64,000 nt of DNA. It comes from Methylomonas sp. GTDB lineage: Bacteria > Pseudomonadota > Gammaproteobacteria > Methylococcales > Methylomonadaceae. Positions 42,544-51,128 of the stretch are shown here, piece by piece; the first letter of the stretch is position 1; each line of letters opens with the position of its first letter. The notes below the pieces were generated by a model. That model was not told the DNA's origin. It made no database searches and was given only the letters and a program-made list of their open reading frames with translations. Location of the stretch: NCBI RefSeq assembly GCF_023228165.1, contig NZ_JALOBS010000024.1, positions 1 to 64,000 on the forward strand, given 5' to 3'. Both the position numbers and the translations under genes were made by a program.

Positions 42544-43983
42544 ATGGATCCAATGTTACGAAGAGAATTAGTTCCATATGAGTCCACTAAGGCGCGATTC
42601 GAGCAGACTGTATTTTTCTGTGAAGAAGATGCGATGGTTTATGAGATTATCCATAGCCCAGATGATTACGAATTAAGAGCGCGCACTTACCAAGCGTTCT
42701 CCATCGTTTATAGACCAATAAAATACTCAAAGTTTGATGAGCACCATAGTTTGAAGAAATTTCGATTCATTAATAAATGGATAAAAGATCCAAATCGGCG
42801 GCGTTATGCGCGATTAACTTTTGCGCCTCCGCCGCTTATTCCCCGAGATGATGAATTTAATCGATGGTTAGGGTTTTATATTGAGCAATATCCAATTCCA
42901 CCAGCGGAAGACACTGTCGCGTGTGAAGGATGCCAATTACTGATTCGCCACATACGGCTAATGACAAATAACGATGAGATATTATTTCGCTATATGTGGT
43001 TATGGTTTGCGGATATGGTTAAATTTCCTGGCAAACAATCTCGCATAATGTTCGTGTTACACAGCAATGCTCAGCAAATAGGCAAATCGCTTTTATACAG
43101 TATTTTCGAAAATCTATTTGGTAAATCATTGGCGATAAGTATCGATAATCCGAATTCCATTTTTGGCAAATTTAACTCGATAATTAGTGATAAATTGCTA
43201 ATTTGTCTTGAAGAATTTGGTATATTATTATCAAGGGCGGATGAAACGCGAAGTCATATGGATATTTTACATGAAACAGAAGGATTCGCGAATCGAATGA
43301 GATATCTCATTACGCGAAGAGGCTTAACGGTGCGTGAAAAAAATAGGTCACAATATGATATGCCAAATTATTCGCGTTATTTAATGTGTACAAGCTCGAT
43401 GAGAGCGCAATCACTTCCTGTTGATGAACGTATTTTCGCAATACCCGTGCATTGTCAACGGCAAGCGGATTCGTATTATTTCGCCGTTGCTGCAGCCGCA
43501 AAAAATATACAAGCACTTCGACTGCTATTTGAGATGCTAAAAAATGAACCGGAAGCTACCGAAGACCTGGATTTGGTTGCAATTCGCCCGAATACCGACA
43601 CAGAAGAAGAGGAGCTCGGCGAAGCCTCGACGCCTTCGGCGGAGCTCGAAGAAGAGTATGAAGCGCGCGAGCCGATTCCACCGGAGATTCGCTTTTTCTG
43701 CAATTTTATTCGCGAGCAATATGCGCGTAATCAAGGAAATATAAGATTCTTAATAACGCACCAGGACCTTTACGCAAAATACACAGAGCAGGCTGCCGCT
43801 AATGGCACGCATATTATATCTTCGATACAAATGAGTAAAAGCATCAGGTCATTGATGAATGACGCGCCAGAAACCGAATGCGGAATTAGGTCATTCATTT
43901 CGAGCGGATATCGCAAATATGATATAAATTTGCCGCTCGCAATAAATTGGTTAACAGAAAAAGGTCTTATTGAGCACAGATAA
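42544..43983 (+). CDS. SF3 helicase, paralogue of polymerase-helicase without the polymerase part
   Basis: 479 residues that align with residues ~322-757 of the protein at 15835: DPNRRRYARLTFAPPPL, MWLWFADMVKFPG, P-loop AQQIGKS, Walker B LLICLEEF and sensor SRYLMCTS. The start corresponds to the point just after the polymerase domain. It has about 20 extra residues after Walker B (SRADETRSHMDILHE) and one palindromic unit (43612-43647) in a Glu-rich linker. It retains the C-terminal tail NLPLAINWLTEKGLIE that the longer copy lost by frameshift. The two are divergent enough to be maintained separately. Confidence 0.85.
   Translation: MDPMLRRELVPYESTKARFEQTVFFCEEDAMVYEIIHSPDDYELRARTYQAFSIVYRPIKYSKFDEHHSLKKFRFINKWIKDPNRRRYARLTFAPPPLIPRDDEFNRWLGFYIEQYPIPPAEDTVACEGCQLLIRHIRLMTNNDEILFRYMWLWFADMVKFPGKQSRIMFVLHSNAQQIGKSLLYSIFENLFGKSLAISIDNPNSIFGKFNSIISDKLLICLEEFGILLSRADETRSHMDILHETEGFANRMRYLITRRGLTVREKNRSQYDMPNYSRYLMCTSSMRAQSLPVDERIFAIPVHCQRQADSYYFAVAAAAKNIQALRLLFEMLKNEPEATEDLDLVAIRPNTDTEEEELGEASTPSAELEEEYEAREPIPPEIRFFCNFIREQYARNQGNIRFLITHQDLYAKYTEQAAANGTHIISSIQMSKSIRSLMNDAPETECGIRSFISSGYRKYDINLPLAINWLTEKGLIEHR
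43612..43647. repeat. double-hairpin unit, in frame in helicase
   Basis: GAGCTC, GGC-GAA-GCC, TCGA, CGCC-TTC-GGCG, GAGCTC; fully paired. The paralogue at 15835 lacks it, so it was inserted after the duplication. Confidence 0.9.
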
Positions 43984-44019
43984 ATGGCACACTTATTCAA
44001 ATCAAGATTATTTTTTTGC

Positions 44020-44084
44020 GAACTCCCGCGTAGCGGTTGAGGCTCCGCCGAACTCGCCGAGGGCTCGACGGCTCCGCCGAACTG
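44020..44084. repeat. two double-hairpin units, intergenic
   Basis: GAACTC, CCGC-GTA-GCGG, TTGA, GGC-TCC-GCC, GAACTC, GCC-GAG-GGC, TCGA, CGGC-TCC-GCCG, then AACTG with one base of the box lost. It lies between convergent genes. Confidence 0.85.
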
Positions 44085-44167
44085 AAATCTTCCCGCACTT
44101 AAATTCTAACAAAAAAAGAACCACAATGCCCCCAGTTCCAGTTGGATTATTTTTCTTCAAATCTGTG

Positions 44168-45514
44168 CTATTTCGCGATTTTCTCAAGAAAGCGCGCGGC
44201 ACGCATATCAGGGCGCAATAAACGCGCATCTGGCAAATTTCCAATGATAATCAGCCCATCAGTCGTCACTGCGCGAGAAAGCGCGACATAAAATTGCCCT
44301 TTTTCGAAAATGCCGCTCGCGCAGACGCAAATATTCGGGATTGACATTCCTTGCGATTTATGGATTGTTATTGCCCACGCGAGCAAGAGCGGAATCTGCG
44401 TGCGCTGAGCGATTATTTTGCCCGCTTGTTTGATTCGCCACGTATTCGGCTCGGCGACATCATCTATTTCGGCGATTACTTTTTTTCCATCGACAAATCT
44501 CGTAACCTCATATTTCACAATAGGATATCCATCTTGCGTATATCCAGTAACAACGCCAGTTGCCCCATTAACCAATCCACAACATTGATCTTTATTAATA
44601 AGCAATATCACTCGCGCCCCAATGCGCAACACTAATTTTACCGGCGCGATTAGTTGCTCCAGAAGATGGCTATTATTTCCACGAGCACTATCCGCGGCAT
44701 CGAAAACTTTCTCGGATTCTGCAGGGAGCGCAGATAATTCTTTAATATTCATAGATTCCGCTTTATCGCGGCGCGAGAAAAGGCAGACTTTATTCGCGAT
44801 TTCCGCGCCAGCGCAGCTGGTGCTTCTCCGCCGCGATATGAGGAAAGCATTTCCTTTTGGCGTAATCCTGCCGCGGCGAATCTCTGCCAAGAATTCCACG
44901 AGATCCGGCTCACGCTGGCGAAAAATCTCGCGCAAAATGAAGAAACGATTTTCCATTAACGCAAGCCACCGTGCACTTTCGAAAATAAATTGTGATGCGC
45001 CGCTATCGCGTGATATTGGCGGCAATTGATAGAAATCACCGCTGCAGATTAATTGAATGCCACCAAACTGGAGAAGATTTCCTCGCAACTGTTTGGCAAT
45101 TTCATCAAATTTATCGAATAATTCTGCGTTAATCATGGAGCATTCATCGAGAATAAGCACTGCCGCTGATTTAATTCTGTCGCGCGCTTCTCTTTTATAT
45201 GGGCGATTAAGAATTTTTATAAGATCGCCAATTTCTTCATTTGCCAATCCAACGCCGAAGAACCAATGCAGAGTGGTTCCGCCGATTGCACATGCGGCGA
45301 TTCCGGTTGCCGCGGTTGTGAAAACGCGTTCTTTGCCGCATTTTTCGCACAAGGCTTCGATTATTTTGCTCAAAAGAAAAGATTTACCGCTTCCTGCGCA
45401 GCCAGTTAGGAATAATGATTTGCCCGCCAGCGCGCATTCAAACGCCGCCATTTGCGAGGGCGATAAGGTTAGACGCTGCGTTGCTTCAAGCGCTTCGCAT
45501 CGTGGATCTGCCAT
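44168..45514 (-). CDS. Pif1-like SF1B DNA helicase
   Basis: 448 residues. Walker A GCAGSGKS (38-45), motif Ia TTAATGIAA, Walker B LILDECSM (120-127), GDFYQLPP (159-166), and near the C-terminus AITIHKSQGMS and YVALSRA, the last being the arginine-finger motif of this family. It unwinds DNA 5' to 3' and acts on G-quadruplex or forked DNA in replication and recombination. Size fits the compact Pif1-like proteins of giant viruses. No palindromic unit is present. Confidence 0.9.
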   Translation of the reverse strand: MADPRCEALEATQRLTLSPSQMAAFECALAGKSLFLTGCAGSGKSFLLSKIIEALCEKCGKERVFTTAATGIAACAIGGTTLHWFFGVGLANEEIGDLIKILNRPYKREARDRIKSAAVLILDECSMINAELFDKFDEIAKQLRGNLLQFGGIQLICSGDFYQLPPISRDSGASQFIFESARWLALMENRFFILREIFRQREPDLVEFLAEIRRGRITPKGNAFLISRRRSTSCAGAEIANKVCLFSRRDKAESMNIKELSALPAESEKVFDAADSARGNNSHLLEQLIAPVKLVLRIGARVILLINKDQCCGLVNGATGVVTGYTQDGYPIVKYEVTRFVDGKKVIAEIDDVAEPNTWRIKQAGKIIAQRTQIPLLLAWAITIHKSQGMSIPNICVCASGIFEKGQFYVALSRAVTTDGLIIIGNLPDARLLRPDMRAARFLEKIAK

Positions 45515-45624
45515 CTCCTATTCTTGTTAATATTACTATTCATTTTATTACTGTGTTAAAGGTAAAACATAAAGCAGCTCGCAAGCTTTTTAAACGACAT
45601 CTTAGCCATTGCTATATAATCGCT

Positions 45625-46461
45625 ATGGATCACAGAATAATCCACGAGGTGCCAATCACGGGCAGAGCCGAAGGTAATCTTATATGTGTAACTGAAGGTG
45701 CTTCAATTTCGCAAATATTTCCACGTGAATTGCGCGTTTATTGCGCGAATGACGAAGTCGATCCATCCGGAAGCGCGCGTTTGGAGGTTGAAATTCTGGA
45801 TGAAGTCGCTGAAGGCAAGAAAATATCAATCGGCAAATTAATCGTCGAAGGTTTCTCTTGCCGAAAAAATCACGAGAGCGTGTATAAATTCGATGCAATG
45901 CCATTTACTAAATTTGCCGATATGAGGTGGTTTACTATCACACTGGCGAATAGCCGAAAAACAGATGGATTTGAATTTGTATTCGTGTTTGATGAATATT
46001 ATCCTAATGAAGAACGCCGCGCGATATATGAAGCCCGTGGTCAATTAAAGACTGCTGCGACATACGGATCTCGTGAGGACTGTATCACTGCCAAAAATAA
46101 CGGCGCAACTAATTTTGATGAAATGCTTCGATGCGCTGCGAAAAGTGGGGAACGAGAAATATGCACACTCGCAAAGGAATGGGGCGCAACTGATTTTGAA
46201 GGAGTGCTGCATTATGCCGCATTTCGCGGAGATTTAGATTTATGTGTCCTCGCAAAGGAATGGGGCGCAAATTGTTTCGATGACATGATTTGTTCTGCTG
46301 CTGAAGGCGGGCATAAAAATCTTTGTATCCTTGCGAAAGAATGGGGCGCTGCTTATTTTGATGAAATGATTCTCGGCGCGTTTCAATACAAACACAGGGA
46401 CATAATTAATTTGGCGAAAGAATGGGGTTTTGACTGCGATTATCTCGAGCGGAATATTTAA
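45625..46461 (+). CDS. beta-domain plus five short ankyrin-like repeats
   Basis: 278 residues from the ATG at 45625 (the longer frame uses the antisense of Pif1). Residues 1-140 form a beta-rich domain that I do not recognise (RLEVEILDEV, WFTITLANS, FEFVFVFDEYYP). Then five 27-residue repeats follow (KNNGATNFDEML, KEWGATDFEGVL and so on). There is no F-box, so this is a different architecture using the same repeat. A degraded palindromic remnant may lie at 45650-45680 (ITGRAEGNL). Confidence 0.65.
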   Translation: MDHRIIHEVPITGRAEGNLICVTEGASISQIFPRELRVYCANDEVDPSGSARLEVEILDEVAEGKKISIGKLIVEGFSCRKNHESVYKFDAMPFTKFADMRWFTITLANSRKTDGFEFVFVFDEYYPNEERRAIYEARGQLKTAATYGSREDCITAKNNGATNFDEMLRCAAKSGEREICTLAKEWGATDFEGVLHYAAFRGDLDLCVLAKEWGANCFDDMICSAAEGGHKNLCILAKEWGAAYFDEMILGAFQYKHRDIINLAKEWGFDCDYLERNI

Positions 46462-46560
46462 TAATATCCGGAGTCAATGAACACGGTTTAAAAACACGGC
46501 GCGAGGTGTTGTATTTTATTTTTTTTGAATTTGGCTCAATGTAAAGAATATCCGTATTTC

Positions 46561-46570
46561 TTTTTTTGAA
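46561..46570 (+). promoter_or_regulatory. T-tract/GAA motif upstream of 46592
   Basis: TTTTTTTGAA, 21 nt before the ATG. A second copy with a longer T-run ends at 46530. Confidence 0.5.
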
Positions 46571-46591
46571 CCGATAAGATTCTTAAAGATA

Positions 46592-47440
46592 ATGGCGCAA
46601 TTATTCGCCGATTTAGATGACCTTCTCATCCGTGAAATTTATTCGCATGGTTATCCCGAAGAAATGTGCGTTCTTCGCGAAGTTTGCGGACGATTCGCGG
46701 CAGTAATTTCGCCGCCAGTCAAATATGTGCCGAACAATTTACTTTGTGAAGCTGCGGAAAACGGACAAATTCGCCGTTGTGTAATCGCAAAGGAAAGAGG
46801 CGCGGGAAGCTTCAATTGGATGCTCCAATATGCTGCGCGAGGAGGCTGTCGAGAAATATGCGCACTCGCGAAGGAATGGGGAGCAACAGACTTTCAAATG
46901 ATGATTTATTTCGCTGCATGTGGTGGGCATGCTGAATTATGTGTGCTTGCAAAAGAATGGGGAGCAACGGCGTTCAATGAAATGCTCGGTGGTGCTGCAC
47001 AAAGCGGGAATGCGGAACTTTGTCTCCTCGCAAAAGAATGGGGAGCGAGATATTTCGAAATGATGCTTAGCAGTGCGGCGCAAAGTGGACAAGAATCTAT
47101 TTGCCGTCTTGCAAAAGAATGGCTTAGCGAAGCTCGCCGAAGGCTCGACACCTCCGGTGAAGCCTCAACAACTTCGTTGAAGGATGCAACGGATTTTAAT
47201 GGCATGCTTTATTTCGCGGCTGTAGGCGGGCAATCGGCGATTTGCCATCTCGCAAAGGAATGGGGTGCAACAAATTTTAATAGTGCGCTCAGTGCGGCTG
47301 CATTTTATAAACACACGAACATTTGCATTCTCGCCAAAAATTGGGGCGCAACTGATTTCAATAGAATGCGCGAACTTGCCATTATCTGCAAAAATCACGC
47401 GATACGCGAATTGGCAGAAAAATGGCAAGCAAACAATTAA
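46592..47440 (+). CDS. F-box-like plus short ankyrin-like repeats
   Basis: 282 residues. F-box-like LDDLLIREIYSHGYPEEMCVL..VCGRFAAVIS, then about eight repeats. Between repeats 6 and 7, after LAKEWL, the composite of palindromic units (47129-47184) adds about 20 residues before DFNGML. It belongs to the YPEEM group at 32107-38034 although it lies about 9 kb away. Confidence 0.7.
   Translation: MAQLFADLDDLLIREIYSHGYPEEMCVLREVCGRFAAVISPPVKYVPNNLLCEAAENGQIRRCVIAKERGAGSFNWMLQYAARGGCREICALAKEWGATDFQMMIYFAACGGHAELCVLAKEWGATAFNEMLGGAAQSGNAELCLLAKEWGARYFEMMLSSAAQSGQESICRLAKEWLSEARRRLDTSGEASTTSLKDATDFNGMLYFAAVGGQSAICHLAKEWGATNFNSALSAAAFYKHTNICILAKNWGATDFNRMRELAIICKNHAIRELAEKWQANN
47129..47184. repeat. 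composite of double-hairpin units, in frame
   Basis: GAAGCTC, GCC-GAA-GGC, TCGA, CACC-TCC-GGTG, AAGCC, TCAA, CAAC-TTC-GTTG, AAGGAT. It is the same composite as at 36574 and 39679; the linkers have changed while the stems remain. Confidence 0.85.
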
Positions 47441-47457
47441 TACGCCGCATGTTGCTC

Positions 47458-47467
47458 TTTTTTTGAA
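47458..47467 (+). promoter_or_regulatory. T-tract/GAA motif upstream of 47507
   Basis: TTTTTTTGAA, 39 nt before the ATG. Confidence 0.4.
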
Positions 47468-47506
47468 AACAACTTTACCATTAAAGTAGACGATACTTCC
47501 GCAGCA

Positions 47507-48037
47507 ATGCAGAATCATGACTCATTGGCAATAATCTTCGCCTTCGCATTTCTTGCTAAATTCGCCATCGCGGATCGCTTTATATTCAGACAATACGCGT
47601 TACCTGCAGCTCGATGCTATACAATTGGTCCATTACCGTCTTTTTCCTCACTGAAATATGATTTGACAAGCAATAGCGGCGAAATTACAGTTATTCCGTC
47701 GCCAACTTATTCGTGCCCGGCGACACAATATGTAACCGATTGCGGCATGCGAGCATCAAAAAATGGAAATCTTCAGTGGAGTGCAAACTGTAAATCGCCG
47801 AACGGAACACACATTGTTATCAGTAATGAGAATTTACTCGAATCTACGCAGATAAACGGATATATCGACATTTATATTGATTCTGCGCGACAATACACAC
47901 CAGCGATAATTACCGCATTCGTCGCATTTGGTATTATATTTAGTCTGGCATTTAGCGTTGGCGCATTCGTTAGCTGCTGTTATCAGCGGCGTGCAATGAG
48001 TCGCGCCATTTATCGCTGTAACACGGCGCTCGAATAA
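47507..48037 (+). CDS. membrane protein with signal peptide, probable virion glycoprotein-like
   Basis: 176 residues. A hydrophobic N-terminus (LAIIFAFAFLAKFAIA, about 7-22) fits a signal peptide. The ectodomain (23-130) has cysteines C37, C70, C79 and C95 that could form disulfides, plus an N-x-T site (NGT). A transmembrane span lies at about 131-155, followed by CCYQRR and a short cytosolic tail. The layout is that of a type I membrane protein. No family recognised. Confidence 0.65.
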   Translation: MQNHDSLAIIFAFAFLAKFAIADRFIFRQYALPAARCYTIGPLPSFSSLKYDLTSNSGEITVIPSPTYSCPATQYVTDCGMRASKNGNLQWSANCKSPNGTHIVISNENLLESTQINGYIDIYIDSARQYTPAIITAFVAFGIIFSLAFSVGAFVSCCYQRRAMSRAIYRCNTALE

Positions 48038-48055
48038 GCGCGTATTCGCGGTTTC

Positions 48056-48066
48056 TTTTTTTGAAT
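48056..48066 (+). promoter_or_regulatory. T-tract/GAA motif upstream of 48097
   Basis: TTTTTTTGAAT, 30 nt before the ATG of a 57-codon gene, which supports that gene. Confidence 0.5.
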
Positions 48067-48096
48067 CTGTGAAATTCATTAAAATAAAGCATCAAT

Positions 48097-48270
48097 ATGG
48101 TGCAGCCGCCATTTAGCATGGTGCTCATACGCAATATTATCGGAAGCATTCGGCAAGGAAATTCAGCAAAAAATTATAAAAAAATACACAACAATATCGA
48201 ACAATCTGTGTCCGGTGAATTCTTGCGCCATCTTGTGCCATTTCCAAAACCGCGCCAAAATGACACTTAA
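48097..48270 (+). CDS. 57-residue basic hypothetical protein
   Basis: ATG to TAA, 57 codons. Basic and amphipathic (SIRQGNSAKNYKKIHNN), with a Pro-rich end (VPFPKPRQ). No hydrophobic span or recognised motif. It has the upstream T-tract/GAA motif at the usual distance and fills an otherwise empty gap, so I consider it a likely gene. Confidence 0.55.
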   Translation: MVQPPFSMVLIRNIIGSIRQGNSAKNYKKIHNNIEQSVSGEFLRHLVPFPKPRQNDT

Positions 48271-48381
48271 AAATCGCGCAATTCGCCGCGGCAATTAATC
48301 AGATTTACAAAAATACAATTCTTCATTCTTTTTTATCGACTCAAATACAAAAAAATAAATGCGAATTCGCAAATGCGTTTT

Positions 48382-49068
48382 TCAACTATCGGCAACGAAT
48401 TCGTTGTCATCGCAGCCATCTGCCGGTGCTGGCGCCTTGGATGATGCCGCAGAACTGAATTTTTCTTTGTATTTAAGATGTTCAGCTGCGAATGCCTCTT
48501 TTTTGGCTTTGTAATCCGGCATTGATGTAATCGCCGAATAAATTGCATCCATAATTTCGATATTTTTTGCGTTTTCTTTGAGCGCCGCGAATCCTTCTTT
48601 CTTTTGCGTTGCTTCAACTACCGCTGGAATGATGTACCTTGCGCGGAATTCTTCGCTCACCTTGTATTGCTCAATGAAATATTGTTTTGGCGTTTTTGCT
48701 TTTTTCACTGTTGCCGGCGCTGCAGAAGATGAAGCGGAAGCTGCCGCCGCACATACTGCTGGAGCAGCCGCCGCGGCTGCTTCTGCCTTCTTGCGCTTTT
48801 CTTTCGATTCTTTAATTTTCCCAGTCGTGTCATTTCCTTCGACGAGGACTCTCAACGCAATGATACTTTCCCTCATTATTTCGAGTTTCGCGTCCATATC
48901 GCGGATTCCGTGAGTATTTTTCTCAACTTCTATCTTAATCGGCTGAATTTTCGAATCAATGGTTTTATCAATTCGTTCGAGCTTCGCCTCAATAGTCGTT
49001 TCAATCTTTTCGAAGAGTTCTTCAATCTTACGAGACATCTTTACGTCTTCCTTTCCGGCAGCTGCCAT
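48382..49068 (-). CDS. coiled-coil protein with Ala-rich linker
   Basis: 228 residues. Residues 1-85 are a heptad-like coiled coil (KIEELFEKIETTIEAKLERI). An Ala/Ser-rich linker (about 95-120) follows, then a conserved-looking helical domain KTPKQYFIEQYKVSEEFRARY (quoted in part as KTPKQYFIEQYKVSEEF), which recalls small HMG- or YABBY-like DNA-binding folds, though not convincingly. It could be a structural or DNA-associated oligomer. Confidence 0.6.
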   Translation of the reverse strand: MAAAGKEDVKMSRKIEELFEKIETTIEAKLERIDKTIDSKIQPIKIEVEKNTHGIRDMDAKLEIMRESIIALRVLVEGNDTTGKIKESKEKRKKAEAAAAAAPAVCAAAASASSSAAPATVKKAKTPKQYFIEQYKVSEEFRARYIIPAVVEATQKKEGFAALKENAKNIEIMDAIYSAITSMPDYKAKKEAFAAEHLKYKEKFSSAASSKAPAPADGCDDNEFVADS

Positions 49069-49153
49069 CTGTTATATGCTATTAATTATTTCTTTAGAAG
49101 ACCCTACTATTTCCCTTGAAGTTATGGGAAGCTGATTGCTTTTGGCTATTATA

Positions 49154-50374
49154 TTACAGGATAAACGGGATTTCAATTTTTTCACATAGCTTTTTCAGCA
49201 CTTCTCTCGGAGCTGTAAATGCCATAAAGCACGCCTGTTCTAATTCGCGCGATAACGGCGGATGTTTTTCAGAGCGATTGAGACGCCGCATTGCCTCATT
49301 TGCTTGTTGTTCGGGAGGCTTTCCCAAAATCAATCCATCGTATTCTTTTGATAATAATCCGCAATCAAATAAGTCCGAAAGATGTATCTCAGCTCCACCG
49401 GAGGTGTCGAGGCTTTGCCGAGCTTCGCCAGAGTTTTTTCCATCAACAAAGAAACGACATTCATCTGAGCCCGCCGTCGCAAAGTAAACGATTGCGATAT
49501 CCGCATTTCCGCCTATTTGCCGCCAAAAAGAGTGGCATCCTTTGCTTGACTTTCCGAGAATATCGATTGTAGGCGCAATCACTTCATCACTGCTCATTGG
49601 TTGGCGCAACATCGCGCGTAATATTTGCTCTCCATAATAACAGGAATTCGCGATGCCGATTTTATAAGTTTTTTCTCGAATAGTAATTGTCTTATATGTT
49701 GTGAATAGATTTGCGGCTATTGCCGCTTTATCCTCGATATGCTGCTCGAGAATAATTCCGCTTTTGATTATATCGTCGGCAATTTCATTATACATCAAAG
49801 ATGAAGTAATCGTGCGGAAATATTCGGTATAATTGATAATCCCAATGGCGCCCAATCCGCGAATAAAATAATCTGCATTCATTCCAGTTGTCTCAGGATA
49901 TCGCGGCTTATAATTTCGCACGTACTTCATTGCGAGCAAATCGAAAATATGCGAAATAGTGTAATTATGGCGCAGCAGAATATGGTCGACGAGTTTTTCG
50001 GGCGTAAATTTAATACATGCAGAATCTTCCTTTGGTGCATCTTCATCTGGCACGCCAATAATGGACAATTCTTCGCCGGGGATAAGTATCTTAATGACAT
50101 CAAATTTGCAGCCCACATATTTCTTGATATCTTCTTGCGATGCGCAGCCATCAAGAATAATGATAATCGGCGTAACATATTCGAGAGCAGAATCAACTAA
50201 TTGCCTCGGCACCATTTGGCATGATTCTGCAGCAGCAGCGATAAAAGACTCAAAAATAGATTCACCATTATAGATGATAGTCTGATAATATTCTTGTTTA
50301 TGCTGCGGCATTTCCGGCACTGCCGATTGCTGTGGAGGGTTATCCATTTGCGAGATTATAGCATTCCTCATCAT
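49154..50374 (-). CDS. hypothetical protein with palindromic unit
   Basis: 406 residues from the ATG at 50374, which avoids overlap with the divergent gene at 50420; 50347 is also possible. A soluble mixed alpha/beta protein. No motif recognised: the segments IIIILDGCASQEDIKKYVG and TEYFRTITSSLMYNEIA suggest a large folded domain. The palindromic unit at 49391-49424 lies in the last quarter (GEARQSLDTSGGAE), after which the protein continues normally. Confidence 0.6.
   Translation of the reverse strand: MMRNAIISQMDNPPQQSAVPEMPQHKQEYYQTIIYNGESIFESFIAAAAESCQMVPRQLVDSALEYVTPIIIILDGCASQEDIKKYVGCKFDVIKILIPGEELSIIGVPDEDAPKEDSACIKFTPEKLVDHILLRHNYTISHIFDLLAMKYVRNYKPRYPETTGMNADYFIRGLGAIGIINYTEYFRTITSSLMYNEIADDIIKSGIILEQHIEDKAAIAANLFTTYKTITIREKTYKIGIANSCYYGEQILRAMLRQPMSSDEVIAPTIDILGKSSKGCHSFWRQIGGNADIAIVYFATAGSDECRFFVDGKNSGEARQSLDTSGGAEIHLSDLFDCGLLSKEYDGLILGKPPEQQANEAMRRLNRSEKHPPLSRELEQACFMAFTAPREVLKKLCEKIEIPFIL
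49391..49424. repeat. double-hairpin unit, in frame
   Basis: AGCTC, CACC-GGA-GGTG, TCGA, GGC-TTT-GCC, GAGCT. It is read on the minus strand in the gene 49154-50374. Confidence 0.9.
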
Positions 50375-50419
50375 TCGCTTAAATTGAAGCGAGTGATTCT
50401 CCACTATATATACGCCAAA

Positions 50420-50971
50420 ATGTCGCAATGTTGTGGTAAAATTCTGCCGCAAGATTCACACGCAAATCATCAATCTTCCGGCGCGAATCCCCAGCAAGAG
50501 ACGAAAACTAAACAACAAATCATCGAATCATGCGAACAAATGGTCGGCATTTCAGTAGCACGCGCTTTAATTGCCTACGCGCCAGAATTCGAGCAAGATA
50601 TAAAATCCGCGCAATATCCATCTGCCGGCAGTTTTAATAAATTGCAGAATTCTGCGACTTTCTCCATTAGTTTTACTGAAACGCCGGCAATTCTTCATTT
50701 AGGGCTAAAAAGCGTACCAATTGATTATAATCTGGATATTCCGATACCGAATGAGAAATATTTCGCCGGAGTCAAAGAAATTGCCCGTGATTTATTCAAT
50801 GCCGCAAAGTCATTTCTCGAAGAATTCTTCACGCTTAATAACGCGCTTTCCGCGAAATTCGCCAGCACAAATAAGAATACCGCTCTCACGATGCGGAATG
50901 AGTTTTCTGCTTATTTTGAGAAGGATAAAGGCGGATGGATGGGGCTCGTTGGCGCGTACACGGGGCTTTAA
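50420..50971 (+). CDS. hypothetical protein
   Basis: 183 residues from the ATG at 50420, chosen because the upstream part of the frame overlaps the opposite gene. N-terminus Cys/His/Gln-rich and probably disordered; the rest is alpha-helical with ARDLFNAAKSFLEEFF. Not recognised. Divergent from 49154-50374, with about 45 nt between starts containing TATATA. Confidence 0.6.
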   Translation: MSQCCGKILPQDSHANHQSSGANPQQETKTKQQIIESCEQMVGISVARALIAYAPEFEQDIKSAQYPSAGSFNKLQNSATFSISFTETPAILHLGLKSVPIDYNLDIPIPNEKYFAGVKEIARDLFNAAKSFLEEFFTLNNALSAKFASTNKNTALTMRNEFSAYFEKDKGGWMGLVGAYTGL

Positions 50972-51095
50972 AGTATGGACTACTATCGATGCAGGGATAC
51001 TTGATTTCTTTTTTGCGCGGCTATACGCATTGTGGCGCAATTCGCGCAATTCACGTAAGAAGAACAATCGCGCGCAATTTGCGCGTGAGTCCTTC

Positions 51096-51103
51096 TTTTT
51101 GAA
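51096..51103 (+). promoter_or_regulatory. T-tract/GAA motif upstream of 51129
   Basis: TTTTTGAA, 25 nt before the ATG; supports the 51129 start over the upstream in-frame one. Confidence 0.5.
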
Positions 51104-51128
51104 ATCAATAATCAAGATTAATATAATA

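Noticed and set aside
45415..45624. N-terminal extension of the gene at 45625
   Set aside because: It is the antisense of the Pif1 5' end plus the intergenic gap.
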